The notes beneath the pieces are model-generated. The model was not told the origin of the DNA. It searched no databases and saw nothing but the letters and a program-made list of their open reading frames with translations. Below, one piece after another: positions 1-6,189 of a stretch of 16,371 nucleotides of DNA; position 1 is the stretch's first letter, and every line of letters starts with the position of its first letter. Both the position numbers and the translations under genes were made by a program. Source of the stretch: Clostridia bacterium (GTDB lineage: Bacteria > Bacillota > Clostridia > Oscillospirales > CAG-272); contig JAKSPW010000010.1 of NCBI GenBank assembly GCA_024404435.1, positions 1 through 16,371 on the forward strand. The letters are read 5' to 3'.

Positions 1-539
1 CCGACCATTTCCGGGTCGAGCGCGGCCGGCGGCTCGCCGAAGAGCATGCCCTCCGGGTCCATGCACAGTGCGCGCACGATCGCGATCCTCTGCTTCTGAC
101 CGCCCGAAAGCTGTGACGGATACGAGTTTGCTCTGTCGGCAAGCCCGACTCGCTCGAGCAGCTCGAGCGCCTTTGCTTCCGCCTCTTCACGGCTCTTTTT
201 GAGGAGCTTCATCGGCGCGAGCGTCATGTTTCTGAGTATCGTCATGTGCGGGAACAGATTGAAGTGCTGGAAGACCATGCCCATCTTGCGGCGGTGCAGG
301 TTGATGTCCGTCTTCGGATCGGTGATGTTCACGCCGTCGAACTCTATAGTGCCGTCCGTCGGCGTCTCGAGAAGGTTGAGCGAGCGGAGGAACGTGGATT
401 TGCCCGAGCCGGACGGCCCGATGATGACGACGACCTCGCCGCTGCGGATGTCCGTCGTGATCCCGTCGAGAGCCTTCAGCTTGTCGCCGTAATAGTACTT
501 TTTGAGGTCCCTGACGCTTATGAGTACTTTATCGTTCAT
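1..539 (-). CDS. Polar amino-acid ABC transporter ATP-binding protein (GlnQ/HisP type), C-terminus outside window
   Basis: This is the ATPase subunit that powers uptake of a polar amino acid through the permease encoded just upstream. Visible in the 179 residues present: Walker A GPSGSGKST at 41-49, Q-loop in VFQHFNLFPHM from residue 89, signature LSGGQ at 144-148, and the Walker B/D-loop region at 165-177. The start ATG at 537-539 overlaps the permease stop by 11 nt and is preceded by a strong AAAGGAGG site 10 nt upstream, inside the permease gene, so translation is probably coupled. Odd point: Walker B reads MLFGEPPAALDPE, so residue 168 is Gly (codon GGC at 38-36) where the family has the Mg-coordinating Asp; the catalytic Glu169 is kept. 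Family assignment is sure; substrate is not. The gene runs off the left edge, losing roughly the last quarter (H-loop not visible). Confidence 0.95.
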   Translation of the reverse strand, partial: MNDKVLISVRDLKKYYYGDKLKALDGITTDIRSGEVVVIIGPSGSGKSTFLRSLNLLETPTDGTIEFDGVNITDPKTDINLHRRKMGMVFQHFNLFPHMTILRNMTLAPMKLLKKSREEAEAKALELLERVGLADRANSYPSQLSGGQKQRIAIVRALCMDPEGMLFGEPPAALDPEMV

Positions 540-1251
540 TATTACGCAGCCTCCTTTCAAGCCTTCCCACGAGCCACGTCAGAATAACGACGAACACGAG
601 GTATATGAGCGCGACCGCGATCAGCGGCATGAAAGCCGAGAACGTGCGTCCGCGGATGAGGTCTCCGGCTTTTGCAAGGTCCATGATGCCGACGTAGCCC
701 GCAACGGAGGTCTCCTTCAGAAGAACGATGAACTCGTTGCAGAGCGTCGGAAGCACGGTCTTGAACACCTGCGGGATTATTATGTGCTGCATCGTCTGGA
801 CGTAGTTGAGCCCGAGACTTCTTCCCGCCTCGAACTGTCCCTCGTCGATGGACATTATTCCTCCGCGGAATATCTCGGCGACGTAAGCACCCGAGTTAAG
901 GCCGAACGCCAGCATTGCGACGGGAAGTCCGTCCTTCATCTTTGCAAAGATTATGAAATAGCAGATAAGGAGCTGGACCACGACCGGGGTACCGCGGATG
1001 ACCGTGACGTACAGCTTGCATATCTTATCGGCGACGGAAAGAAGATAATATCCGACTCCGCCCTTCAGCTTGAGCGACGCCTTGTTCTTGTCGAAGGTCG
1101 AGCGGACCGCCGCGATGATAACGCCTATCGCGATACCTATCACGAGAGCGACCGCCGTGATCTTCAGCGTTGCGAGAAGACCGTCGAGCAGCCATTTCCA
1201 TCTTTGGCCGTCTATGAAATTGAGAACGAATTCCTTTTTGAGCTTATTCAA
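529..1251 (-). CDS. Polar amino-acid ABC transporter permease (HisM/GlnP family)
   Basis: Inner-membrane channel subunit of the amino-acid importer, 240 aa, normal length for the family. Hydrophobic segments lie around residues 25-48, 66-103, 108-130 and 205-229. Family landmarks are VIRGTPVVVQL at 84-94, the AYVAEIFRGG segment near 122-131, the cytoplasmic EAA coupling loop with EAGRSLGLNY at 141-150, and LKETSV at 178-183. The start codon is TTG (1249-1251), chosen because AAAGGAG (complement of 1259-1265) sits 7 nt upstream; the next candidates lack a site. It lies between the binding-protein gene (67-nt gap holding two hairpins) and the ATPase (11-nt overlap). Substrate cannot be read from sequence; glutamine, cystine or another polar amino acid are all possible. 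Confidence 0.96.
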   Translation of the reverse strand: MNKLKKEFVLNFIDGQRWKWLLDGLLATLKITAVALVIGIAIGVIIAAVRSTFDKNKASLKLKGGVGYYLLSVADKICKLYVTVIRGTPVVVQLLICYFIIFAKMKDGLPVAMLAFGLNSGAYVAEIFRGGIMSIDEGQFEAGRSLGLNYVQTMQHIIIPQVFKTVLPTLCNEFIVLLKETSVAGYVGIMDLAKAGDLIRGRTFSAFMPLIAVALIYLVFVVILTWLVGRLERRLRNNER

Positions 1252-1261
1252 GTTTTTTCTC

Positions 1262-1297
1262 CTTTACAGCAGTAAAGGGGCAGGCTTTCGCCTGCCC
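1262..1297 (-). promoter_or_regulatory. Tandem hairpins between binding-protein and permease genes
   Basis: Read on the minus strand, an 8-bp perfect stem GGGCAGGC/GCCTGCCC with a GAAA (GNRA) loop occupies 1297-1278. It is followed directly by a 6-bp stem CTTTAC/GTAAAG with loop TGCT at 1277-1262. Neither is followed by a U-run, so this is not a normal intrinsic terminator. The first stem ends 21 nt after the binding-protein stop codon and could protect the upstream mRNA from 3' exonucleases, as is known between binding-protein and permease genes of other ABC operons. The 3' arm of the second stem overlaps the permease ribosome binding site (1259-1265) and could limit permease translation. 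Hairpins are seen; function is inferred. Confidence 0.7.
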
Positions 1298-1318
1298 TTA
1301 TTTACCAAGAGCCGAGAA

Positions 1319-2119
1319 TTATTCTGCGGGGATGTACTTAGCGACGATCTCGTCGAGCTTGCCGCTTTCGGTAAGCTTTGCGAGTGCATCGTTGATGTTC
1401 TTGAGGAGTTCCTCGTTGTCCTTGCCGACTGCGATGGCGTAGTCTTCATCTGCATATGCGCCGTCGAGTATCTTGAGGCCTTCGTTGGCTGCAACGAACG
1501 ACTTTGCCGGCTCGTTGTCGATGATAACGCAGGTGACCTTGCCTGCGAGGAGTGCCTGAACTGCGTCGGCACCGGTCTTGTAACGGATGACGTTGTCTTC
1601 ACCGAAGCCCCATTTTGCGGGATCGTCGGAGGAGTAGATGTCGCCCGTCGTGTCCTGCTGAACACCGATCTTGACGCCGTCTGCGACTGCTGCGGGGTTG
1701 CCGTCTGCATCGAATTCCGTGTAGAATTCCTCAAACGATTCGATCTCGGAATCTGCGGGAACGATGACGACCTGCTTTGCCTTAGCGTATGTATTCGAGA
1801 AGTTTACGCTCTCTTTTCTTTCGTCCGTGACGGTCATGCCTGCCATGCCGATGTCGTACTTGCCGGTCTGAACGCCGCCGATGATGGAGCCGAACTCGGT
1901 GTCGTCGATCTCGGGCTCAACGCCGGCCTCGCCTTCGGTCGCTTCAGCGGTCTCGGCGTCGATGCCGACGATCTTGTCGCCGTCCTTGAATTCATAGGGC
2001 GGGAAAGCCGCGTTGGTAGCCATTACGAGCTTGCCCTCTTCTTTGCCGCAGGATGTGACAAGGAGCGCTGCCGTCATGAGCATTGCAAGCGCAAGAATAA
2101 TTCCGATTACTTTTTTCAT
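1319..2119 (-). CDS. Amino-acid ABC transporter substrate-binding lipoprotein
   Basis: Extracellular solute-binding protein (bacterial family 3, cd-type II amino-acid binder), 266 aa from the chosen start. Signal peptide MKKVIGIILALAMLMTAALL is followed by lipobox VTSC with lipidated Cys24. Family motifs are ATNAAFPPYEF at 34-44, the ligand-contact stretch AGMTVTDERK at 93-102, VNFSNTY at 105-111, and IGVQQDTTG at 151-159. The start at 2119 is preferred over ATGs at 2125 and 2161: AGAAAGG lies 9 nt before 2119 but only 3 nt before 2125. First gene of the importer operon, 45 nt from the predicted transcription start to the ATG. Odd: residues 54-66 (DAETAEATEGEAG) and 68-76 (VEPEIDDTE) carry Thr, Glu and Pro where family members usually have Ile, Ala, Leu and Met. 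Ligand unknown. Confidence 0.94.
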   Translation of the reverse strand: MKKVIGIILALAMLMTAALLVTSCGKEEGKLVMATNAAFPPYEFKDGDKIVGIDAETAEATEGEAGVEPEIDDTEFGSIIGGVQTGKYDIGMAGMTVTDERKESVNFSNTYAKAKQVVIVPADSEIESFEEFYTEFDADGNPAAVADGVKIGVQQDTTGDIYSSDDPAKWGFGEDNVIRYKTGADAVQALLAGKVTCVIIDNEPAKSFVAANEGLKILDGAYADEDYAIAVGKDNEELLKNINDALAKLTESGKLDEIVAKYIPAE

Positions 2120-2163
2120 TTTCATATGCCTTTCTGTTTGTTTCGTTTTTTGAATGCTCATAC

Positions 2164-2192
2164 ATTATACTTGAATATTTATTCCGTGTCAA
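2164..2192 (-). promoter_or_regulatory. Consensus sigma-A promoter of the amino-acid importer operon
   Basis: On the minus strand a perfect -35 TTGACA (complement of 2187-2192) and perfect -10 TATAAT (complement of 2164-2169) are separated by exactly 17 nt (2170-2186). The predicted start of transcription is near 2157, about 40 nt before the lipoprotein ATG. The surrounding stretch 2162-2308 is AT-rich and contains no gene; I saw no clear operator palindrome in it. Confidence 0.9.
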
Positions 2193-2308
2193 GTACTTTT
2201 TCAAAAATTAATGCTCAAAACGCAAAAATAGTATATTTCGGCACTTTTTTCACTTTTCCGACTCTTGTTTTATGTGCAGAATGAATGGATATTTATTATT
2301 TATGCCGC

Positions 2309-2342
2309 AAAAATCCGCCGATAATGTATATTTATCGACGAA
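2309..2342 (-). terminator. Intrinsic terminator ending the long minus-strand operon
   Basis: On the minus strand an 11-bp stem (2342-2332 pairing with 2324-2314, two G-U pairs, 7-nt loop) is followed at once by five U residues (2313-2309). It begins 14 nt after the stop codon of the membrane-protein gene, so it closes the operon that starts at RNase J and separates it from the importer promoter. Confidence 0.82.
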
Positions 2343-2355
2343 TTTTTATTTTTAT

Positions 2356-2871
2356 TCATCTTCTGAACATTTTTCTGAGCCTTACCTCATAGAGGATGCG
2401 GAACCGTGACAGCAGCACGTCGTAGAGGAAGAAGCAGAGCGTACCGAGCACGAAAAACACGATCGCGATATATCCCTCGACCTCGCTCGGCATGAAGATC
2501 TTCATCATCGCGACGTAGACCGCGATCGAGATCTCCGCGGCGGCGAGCTTTACTGCGATCCGCGGGACGCGGCGGAGCCTGTCGGCTATCGGCTTCACGA
2601 GAGGATATACTCCTCCGATCATGAGGTACAGCGCGGCAACGGTTTTGTCGGGCAGGAGCACGGCGCAGAGAATGAAGCAGACCGCGACTGCGCACGCTGT
2701 GTGCGCGGTGTCGGTTTCGAGCATCATGACGACCGTCGCGAGTCCCGCGACCACGCATGCGGACATGTCGAGCACCGCCGTCGCGGTGCCGAGCGCGAGC
2801 ACGACGAAGGACAGAGCGGCACAGATCGCGCAAAGGGCGAGATTTGAAGTTTCGGAGCGTCTTCGCTTCAT
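2356..2871 (-). CDS. Polytopic membrane protein of unknown function
   Basis: 171 aa with a basic start (MKRRR) and about six hydrophobic segments, roughly at residues 11-30, 34-51, 56-73, 77-92, 106-127 and 133-151, then a basic tail (RLRKMFRR). The compact all-helical layout and length resemble small integral proteins such as ECF-type S components, but no binding motif is visible, so I do not assign it. Mildly distinctive is LLPDKTVAALYLMIGGVYP at 72-90. It starts one base after the stop of the J-domain gene (TGA-T-ATG), with a weak AGAGG about 12 nt upstream, so translation is probably coupled. Last gene of the operon, followed by an intrinsic terminator. The neighbourhood suggests it works with the J protein and DUF5685 protein, but that is inference. 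Confidence 0.85.
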   Translation of the reverse strand: MKRRRSETSNLALCAICAALSFVVLALGTATAVLDMSACVVAGLATVVMMLETDTAHTACAVAVCFILCAVLLPDKTVAALYLMIGGVYPLVKPIADRLRRVPRIAVKLAAAEISIAVYVAMMKIFMPSEVEGYIAIVFFVLGTLCFFLYDVLLSRFRILYEVRLRKMFRR

Positions 2872-2872
2872 A

Positions 2873-3472
2873 TCAGCAGCATCCTCTGCCGCAGCAGTCG
2901 CAGCACGCGTCCATGATCATGAGAGAAGCGCAGATGCCACAGCAGTCGGTGTCGTTCGAGCTTCCCGCCTGTCTGAACGAGCCGCCGAAGGAGCCCGCCT
3001 GAGTGCGGAGCTTGTCTCTCGCCGCACGGTATTCCGTGTTGTTCGGATCGAGGTAGCAGGCCGTCTCAATATACTTCTGCGCGTCGTAGACGTAGCCTCT
3101 CTGAACGAGCAGGCAGCCCTTCAGATAGTTCCACTCGGCGCCTCTGTCGCCCGACGGAGTCGAGTCGATCATCATTTCGGCATCGGAATACTTGCCCTCC
3201 GCGATGAGGCGTCTGACCTCCGGGAAGGACGTGATCCCCGAATAAGTGTACGATGAATAGTTGCCCGACGAGCCGCCTGCGGCACGCTCCTTCTGGATCG
3301 CGTCGTACGCCTCGTTGATCTCCTTCATCTTTTCCTCGACGAGGTCGGCGAGAGGATTTCCCGCGTAGTTGTCGGGGTGATATTTTCTCGCGAGCTCCCT
3401 GTACGCCTTCTTGATCTCGTCGTCTGTTGCGTTTCTCGATACTCCGAGGACCTGATACGGGTCTTTAGTCAT
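2873..3472 (-). CDS. J-domain protein with TPR-like middle and nine-cysteine C-terminal tail
   Basis: 199-aa co-chaperone-like protein. The N-terminal J domain (about residues 3-60) has the DPYQVLGV opening and the HPD tripeptide at 32-34, which in this family stimulates the ATPase of a DnaK-type Hsp70. There is no Gly/Phe region or DnaJ zinc finger, so it is a class III J protein. Residues 79-155 look like two TPR-type helical hairpins (ending in [17 protein letters not shown]). The last 23 residues hold nine cysteines (177, 178, 181, 190, 191, 193, 194, 198, 199), ending in CC-stop; this may bind metal or carry palmitoyl-like or disulfide modification, none of which can be decided here. It overlaps the DUF5685 stop by 4 nt (ATGA) and has AAGGA 8 nt before the start. 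Family call sure; partner Hsp70 and client unknown. Confidence 0.93.
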   Translation of the reverse strand: MTKDPYQVLGVSRNATDDEIKKAYRELARKYHPDNYAGNPLADLVEEKMKEINEAYDAIQKERAAGGSSGNYSSYTYSGITSFPEVRRLIAEGKYSDAEMMIDSTPSGDRGAEWNYLKGCLLVQRGYVYDAQKYIETACYLDPNNTEYRAARDKLRTQAGSFGGSFRQAGSSNDTDCCGICASLMIMDACCDCCGRGCC

Positions 3473-4395
3473 TTATTCTTTCCTTCCGTGTCCGCCGCAG
3501 GGTGCACCCTGCGCTTACAAATTTTTTTCATCGTCTCGGGCATGCCGAGATAAAGTACGTTCCTGACTATCGCCGAAAGTCCCGCGTCGCCGCCGTCGCA
3601 GATCAGCTCCGCGCACGAAGCCGTCTTCGAAAGCTCCAGCAAAGTCGCTCTCATAAGCTCACCCGCGACCTCGGGACTGAGAAATACCTCTTTTCCGTCT
3701 CTCAGGACGGCGTCTTCCCCGTAGAAGGCGTAGATCGGGTTGAAGCGTCCCTTTTTCACGTCTTCGGGAAAGTCGTCCATCGCGTCCGCGACGTATACGA
3801 ATCTGCCGGCTCCGCGTCCGATCTCATATAGGACACGGGCTTCCTTTTCTTCGAGTCCGGCGGAAAATATCTCCGCCATCATGAGACCGAACGAATCGGC
3901 GCATTTGTCAATCGAGTTTTCTCCCGCCGCCTCGTATTCGCGGAGCGTTCCGAGCCCGTCCTCAACGGATGCGGTGACAGTGTCGTCTGCGCCGAGAGCG
4001 CGGCGTGCCTTCTTCACCATGTGACGGCACGCGGGCTTCAGCGAGAGAGAGGCGAGCTTTTTAAGTCCCTTTTCGTCGATCACGTCGTCGTCGACCTTGC
4101 CGCCGACGAGGATCGCGGAGACCGCCGCCGCATAATGCAGAGAATCGCTGTGTGCGAGCATCTGCCTCTTTTTCACGGGATGCGCGGCGCACCTGCGGCG
4201 TAATACGTCGGGTTTTTCTCCCGACGCGAGCATCCGTGCCGCCGCGAGAAACACGAGGTCGTAGCTGAGCGACATTCTCGAGAGCTGCCCCGTGGTCCTG
4301 CCCATCTCAAGGCAGAGTCCGCAGTAGACCGCGCGGTAGAGCTCGTCTTCCCTCACCCTGAGGTCGGGAACGTACGGTTTTACGTATCCGAACAT
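3469..4395 (-). CDS. DUF5685 family protein, possible isoprenoid-synthase-like fold
   Basis: 308 aa, recognised by its opening [16 protein letters not shown] and by YCGLC at 24-28, typical of DUF5685 proteins of Clostridia. The frame stays open upstream, but the start at 4395 is chosen because the conserved N-terminus begins there and it sits 4 nt after the desulfurase stop. It has no signal peptide and no clear membrane span. Two acidic motifs stand out: DDDVIDE at 102-108 and [14 protein letters not shown] at 204-217. The second, with GLMMAEIF about 30 residues before it, resembles the second aspartate motif (RDVGEDARRGR) of squalene/phytoene synthases, and the first resembles their DDxxD-type motif, spaced about 105 residues apart. 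I infer an all-helical isoprenoid-synthase-like fold; catalytic activity is not shown. Translationally coupled to both neighbours (4-nt gap and 4-nt overlap). Confidence 0.9.
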   Translation of the reverse strand: MFGYVKPYVPDLRVREDELYRAVYCGLCLEMGRTTGQLSRMSLSYDLVFLAAARMLASGEKPDVLRRRCAAHPVKKRQMLAHSDSLHYAAAVSAILVGGKVDDDVIDEKGLKKLASLSLKPACRHMVKKARRALGADDTVTASVEDGLGTLREYEAAGENSIDKCADSFGLMMAEIFSAGLEEKEARVLYEIGRGAGRFVYVADAMDDFPEDVKKGRFNPIYAFYGEDAVLRDGKEVFLSPEVAGELMRATLLELSKTASCAELICDGGDAGLSAIVRNVLYLGMPETMKKICKRRVHPAADTEGKNK

Positions 4396-4399
4396 AGTC

Positions 4400-5569
4400 T
4401 CAATATCTCGCAAGCGAGGCGATGCCTTCGCGGAGTGCCTCGCAGAGCGCGTCAACGTCGTCAGTCGTGTTGGTGTACGAAATGCTGATCCTGAGCGACG
4501 AGTCGATCTCGTCCTTTTCACAGCCGAAGGCGGTGAGTGCCGCCGACAGCCTGCCGCTTGACGCCGAGCATGCCGAGCCCGCGGAAACGTATATCTCACG
4601 CGCCGAGAGGAAGCTGAGCATCGTTTCGCTCTTGATTCGCGGGAGCGTGACGTTCACCACGTCGTCGAGAGCGGCTGCGGGCTTTTTTATCTTTATTTCG
4701 GGAATTTCCGCAAGCTTTTCGCCGAGATAAGCGCGGAGCGACGCCACGGCGGCACGTCTTTCGGCGTAGTTTGCCGCTTCGTCCTCCGCCGCCGCTGCGA
4801 ACGCCGCGATGCAGACGAGGTTTTCAGTTCCCGAGCGAAGCCCGCCCTCCTGACCGCCGCCCGGCAGGACGGGTGCGATCTCGCGCCGCTTCACGAGCTC
4901 TGCGGAGATATAGAGAGCCGCCGCTCCGCGGGGAGCGTGGATCTTGTGTGCGCTGACGGTCAGCGTGTCGGCTCCGAGGTACGCGGGCGAGCACTTCGTC
5001 TTCATGAAGCCCTGCACCGCGTCGCAGTGTACGACGGCGTTTTTGTTCGCCGCGTGGACGATAGCCGCCGCGCGCTTCACGTCGTAGAGAGCGCCCGTCT
5101 CGTTGTTCACGAGCATGAAGGCCGCATAGACGACGTTCTTTTCCAGACAGGTCTTTTCGATCACGCCGAAGTCGAGCTCTCCGCCGACGGTGGGCACCGT
5201 CACGACGTCGTAGCCCGTCTCGCGCAGGCGTTCCATTGCTCTCGCGACCGACGGATGCTCACCGTCACCGACGAGCACGGTCGGGTAAGAGCCGTTTTTC
5301 TGTCTGTTCTTCGCCGCGTGGAAGCCGAGTATCGAGAGGCAGTTCGCCTCCGTGCCGGATGCAGTGAAAACGAGGGCCGCGCCGTTCAGACGGCGGATGC
5401 CGAGTGCGGCGGCGACTTTCTCTCTCGATGCTTCGAGAAGTTTTCGTGAAGCGACACCGAGCGAGTAGACGGACGACGGGTTGCCGTACGCCTCAAGCGC
5501 CTCGAGTGCCGCCTTCTTTGCGGCGGGAGACGGCTCGGTCGTCGCGGAATTGTCAAGATAACGTATCAT
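4400..5569 (-). CDS. Cysteine desulfurase, NifS/IscS-like (PLP aminotransferase class V)
   Basis: 389 aa, usual length for the family. It should convert cysteine to alanine and pass the persulfide sulfur on for Fe-S clusters or tRNA thiolation, in the cytoplasm. Visible: YLDNSATTEPS at the N-terminus, SGTEAN at 71-76, the PLP-stacking His105 in GEHPSV, NNETGA at 155-160, D184 and Q186 in HCDAVQ, PLP Lys209 in SAHKIH, RSGTEN at 245-250, and catalytic Cys334 in SAGSACSASSG. It starts 2 nt after the lipoprotein stop (TAA-TC-ATG) with no clear ribosome site, so it depends on coupling. No IscU, MnmA, ThiI or Rrf2-type regulator lies next to it, so it is not the standard isc or mnmA pair; which acceptor it serves is open. 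Confidence 0.95.
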   Translation of the reverse strand: MIRYLDNSATTEPSPAAKKAALEALEAYGNPSSVYSLGVASRKLLEASREKVAAALGIRRLNGAALVFTASGTEANCLSILGFHAAKNRQKNGSYPTVLVGDGEHPSVARAMERLRETGYDVVTVPTVGGELDFGVIEKTCLEKNVVYAAFMLVNNETGALYDVKRAAAIVHAANKNAVVHCDAVQGFMKTKCSPAYLGADTLTVSAHKIHAPRGAAALYISAELVKRREIAPVLPGGGQEGGLRSGTENLVCIAAFAAAAEDEAANYAERRAAVASLRAYLGEKLAEIPEIKIKKPAAALDDVVNVTLPRIKSETMLSFLSAREIYVSAGSACSASSGRLSAALTAFGCEKDEIDSSLRISISYTNTTDDVDALCEALREGIASLARY

Positions 5570-5571
5570 GA

Positions 5572-6090
5572 TTATTTGATGCGGAAGTTCGCGATTATCG
5601 CATCGACGTCTTCAGAATGTGCATCATACGTGTCAGCCGGGAACGCGTCGTAAGAGATGACGTAAACGACTCCGTTCTTTACTGCGGCCGCCTGAAGATA
5701 TTTGTGCTCCGCGCCGCCGAACTTCGCCGTGTAGACGTACTTTATCGCCGGCTGTCCGTCAATGACGTCCTCGGTCCTTGACACCTCTGTGAAATCGGTA
5801 AAGCCCTCTTTGAGGCTCTCGAGGTTGACATCCCACCACGTCTCGACCGTGTCGTCCGTGTGCTTGAGTTCCCACGACATGACGGAAACGCTCGTTCTGT
5901 CGTCGTTTGAAACGTGAGCACTCGTCGCCGCCGTCTGCAGGTCGATCAGCCAGTCCTCGGGCACGTAGAAGAGGTAATCCGCCGCTTCTCCGGAGGCGAG
6001 CTTCATTCCGTCCGGCACTCCGTCGTCATTTCCGCACGACACGAGCGCAAGGCAGGCGAGTATGGCGAGTATAAGGCATAGTTTTTTCAT
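5572..6090 (-). CDS. Lipoprotein with PsbP-like domain
   Basis: 172-aa secreted lipoprotein. A signal peptide with MKKLCLILAILACLALVSC ends in lipobox LVSC, lipidated Cys19. The mature part reads like a single PsbP/DUF1795-type domain: FYVPEDWLID early, a central SVSVMSW strand, and a C-terminal SEDVDAIIANFRIK helix-strand. Such domains in Firmicutes lipoproteins have no settled function. The start at 6090 is chosen because AAGGAG sits 6 nt upstream and the signal peptide begins there; upstream in-frame codons only add a non-signal stretch. It follows uppP after a 99-nt gap, the widest inside the operon, with a hairpin at 6109-6128 just before the ribosome site. It leads the coupled set with the desulfurase, DUF5685, J protein and membrane protein. 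Confidence 0.88.
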   Translation of the reverse strand: MKKLCLILAILACLALVSCGNDDGVPDGMKLASGEAADYLFYVPEDWLIDLQTAATSAHVSNDDRTSVSVMSWELKHTDDTVETWWDVNLESLKEGFTDFTEVSRTEDVIDGQPAIKYVYTAKFGGAEHKYLQAAAVKNGVVYVISYDAFPADTYDAHSEDVDAIIANFRIK

Positions 6091-6108
6091 TTTTATCTCC
6101 TTCTCTCC

Positions 6109-6128
6109 GGCTTCTTTGAAAAGAAGCC
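6109..6128 (-). promoter_or_regulatory. Hairpin in front of the PsbP-lipoprotein ribosome binding site
   Basis: GGCTTCTT pairs perfectly with AAGAAGCC (6109-6116 with 6121-6128) around a 4-nt loop. It sits about 10 nt before the AAGGAG of the lipoprotein and has no U-run after it on the minus strand. It may mark an mRNA processing or partial attenuation point between uppP and the five-gene set. I found no convincing promoter in 6091-6189. Confidence 0.5.
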
Positions 6129-6189
6129 CCGGCAAGAAACTTAAGAAATATCGGTGTTTTTCAATGCTCCGTGGATGCGGCGCACACCG

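Noticed and set aside
4396..4599. In-frame upstream extension of the DUF5685 gene by 68 codons
   Set aside because: The extra part lies inside the desulfurase gene in another frame, is Arg/Ser-rich and precedes the family's conserved MFGYV start.
6109..6128. Perfect stem between uppP and the lipoprotein gene considered as a terminator
   Set aside because: No U-run follows on the minus strand; purine-rich ribosome-binding sequence follows instead. The neighbouring genes can still be one transcript.
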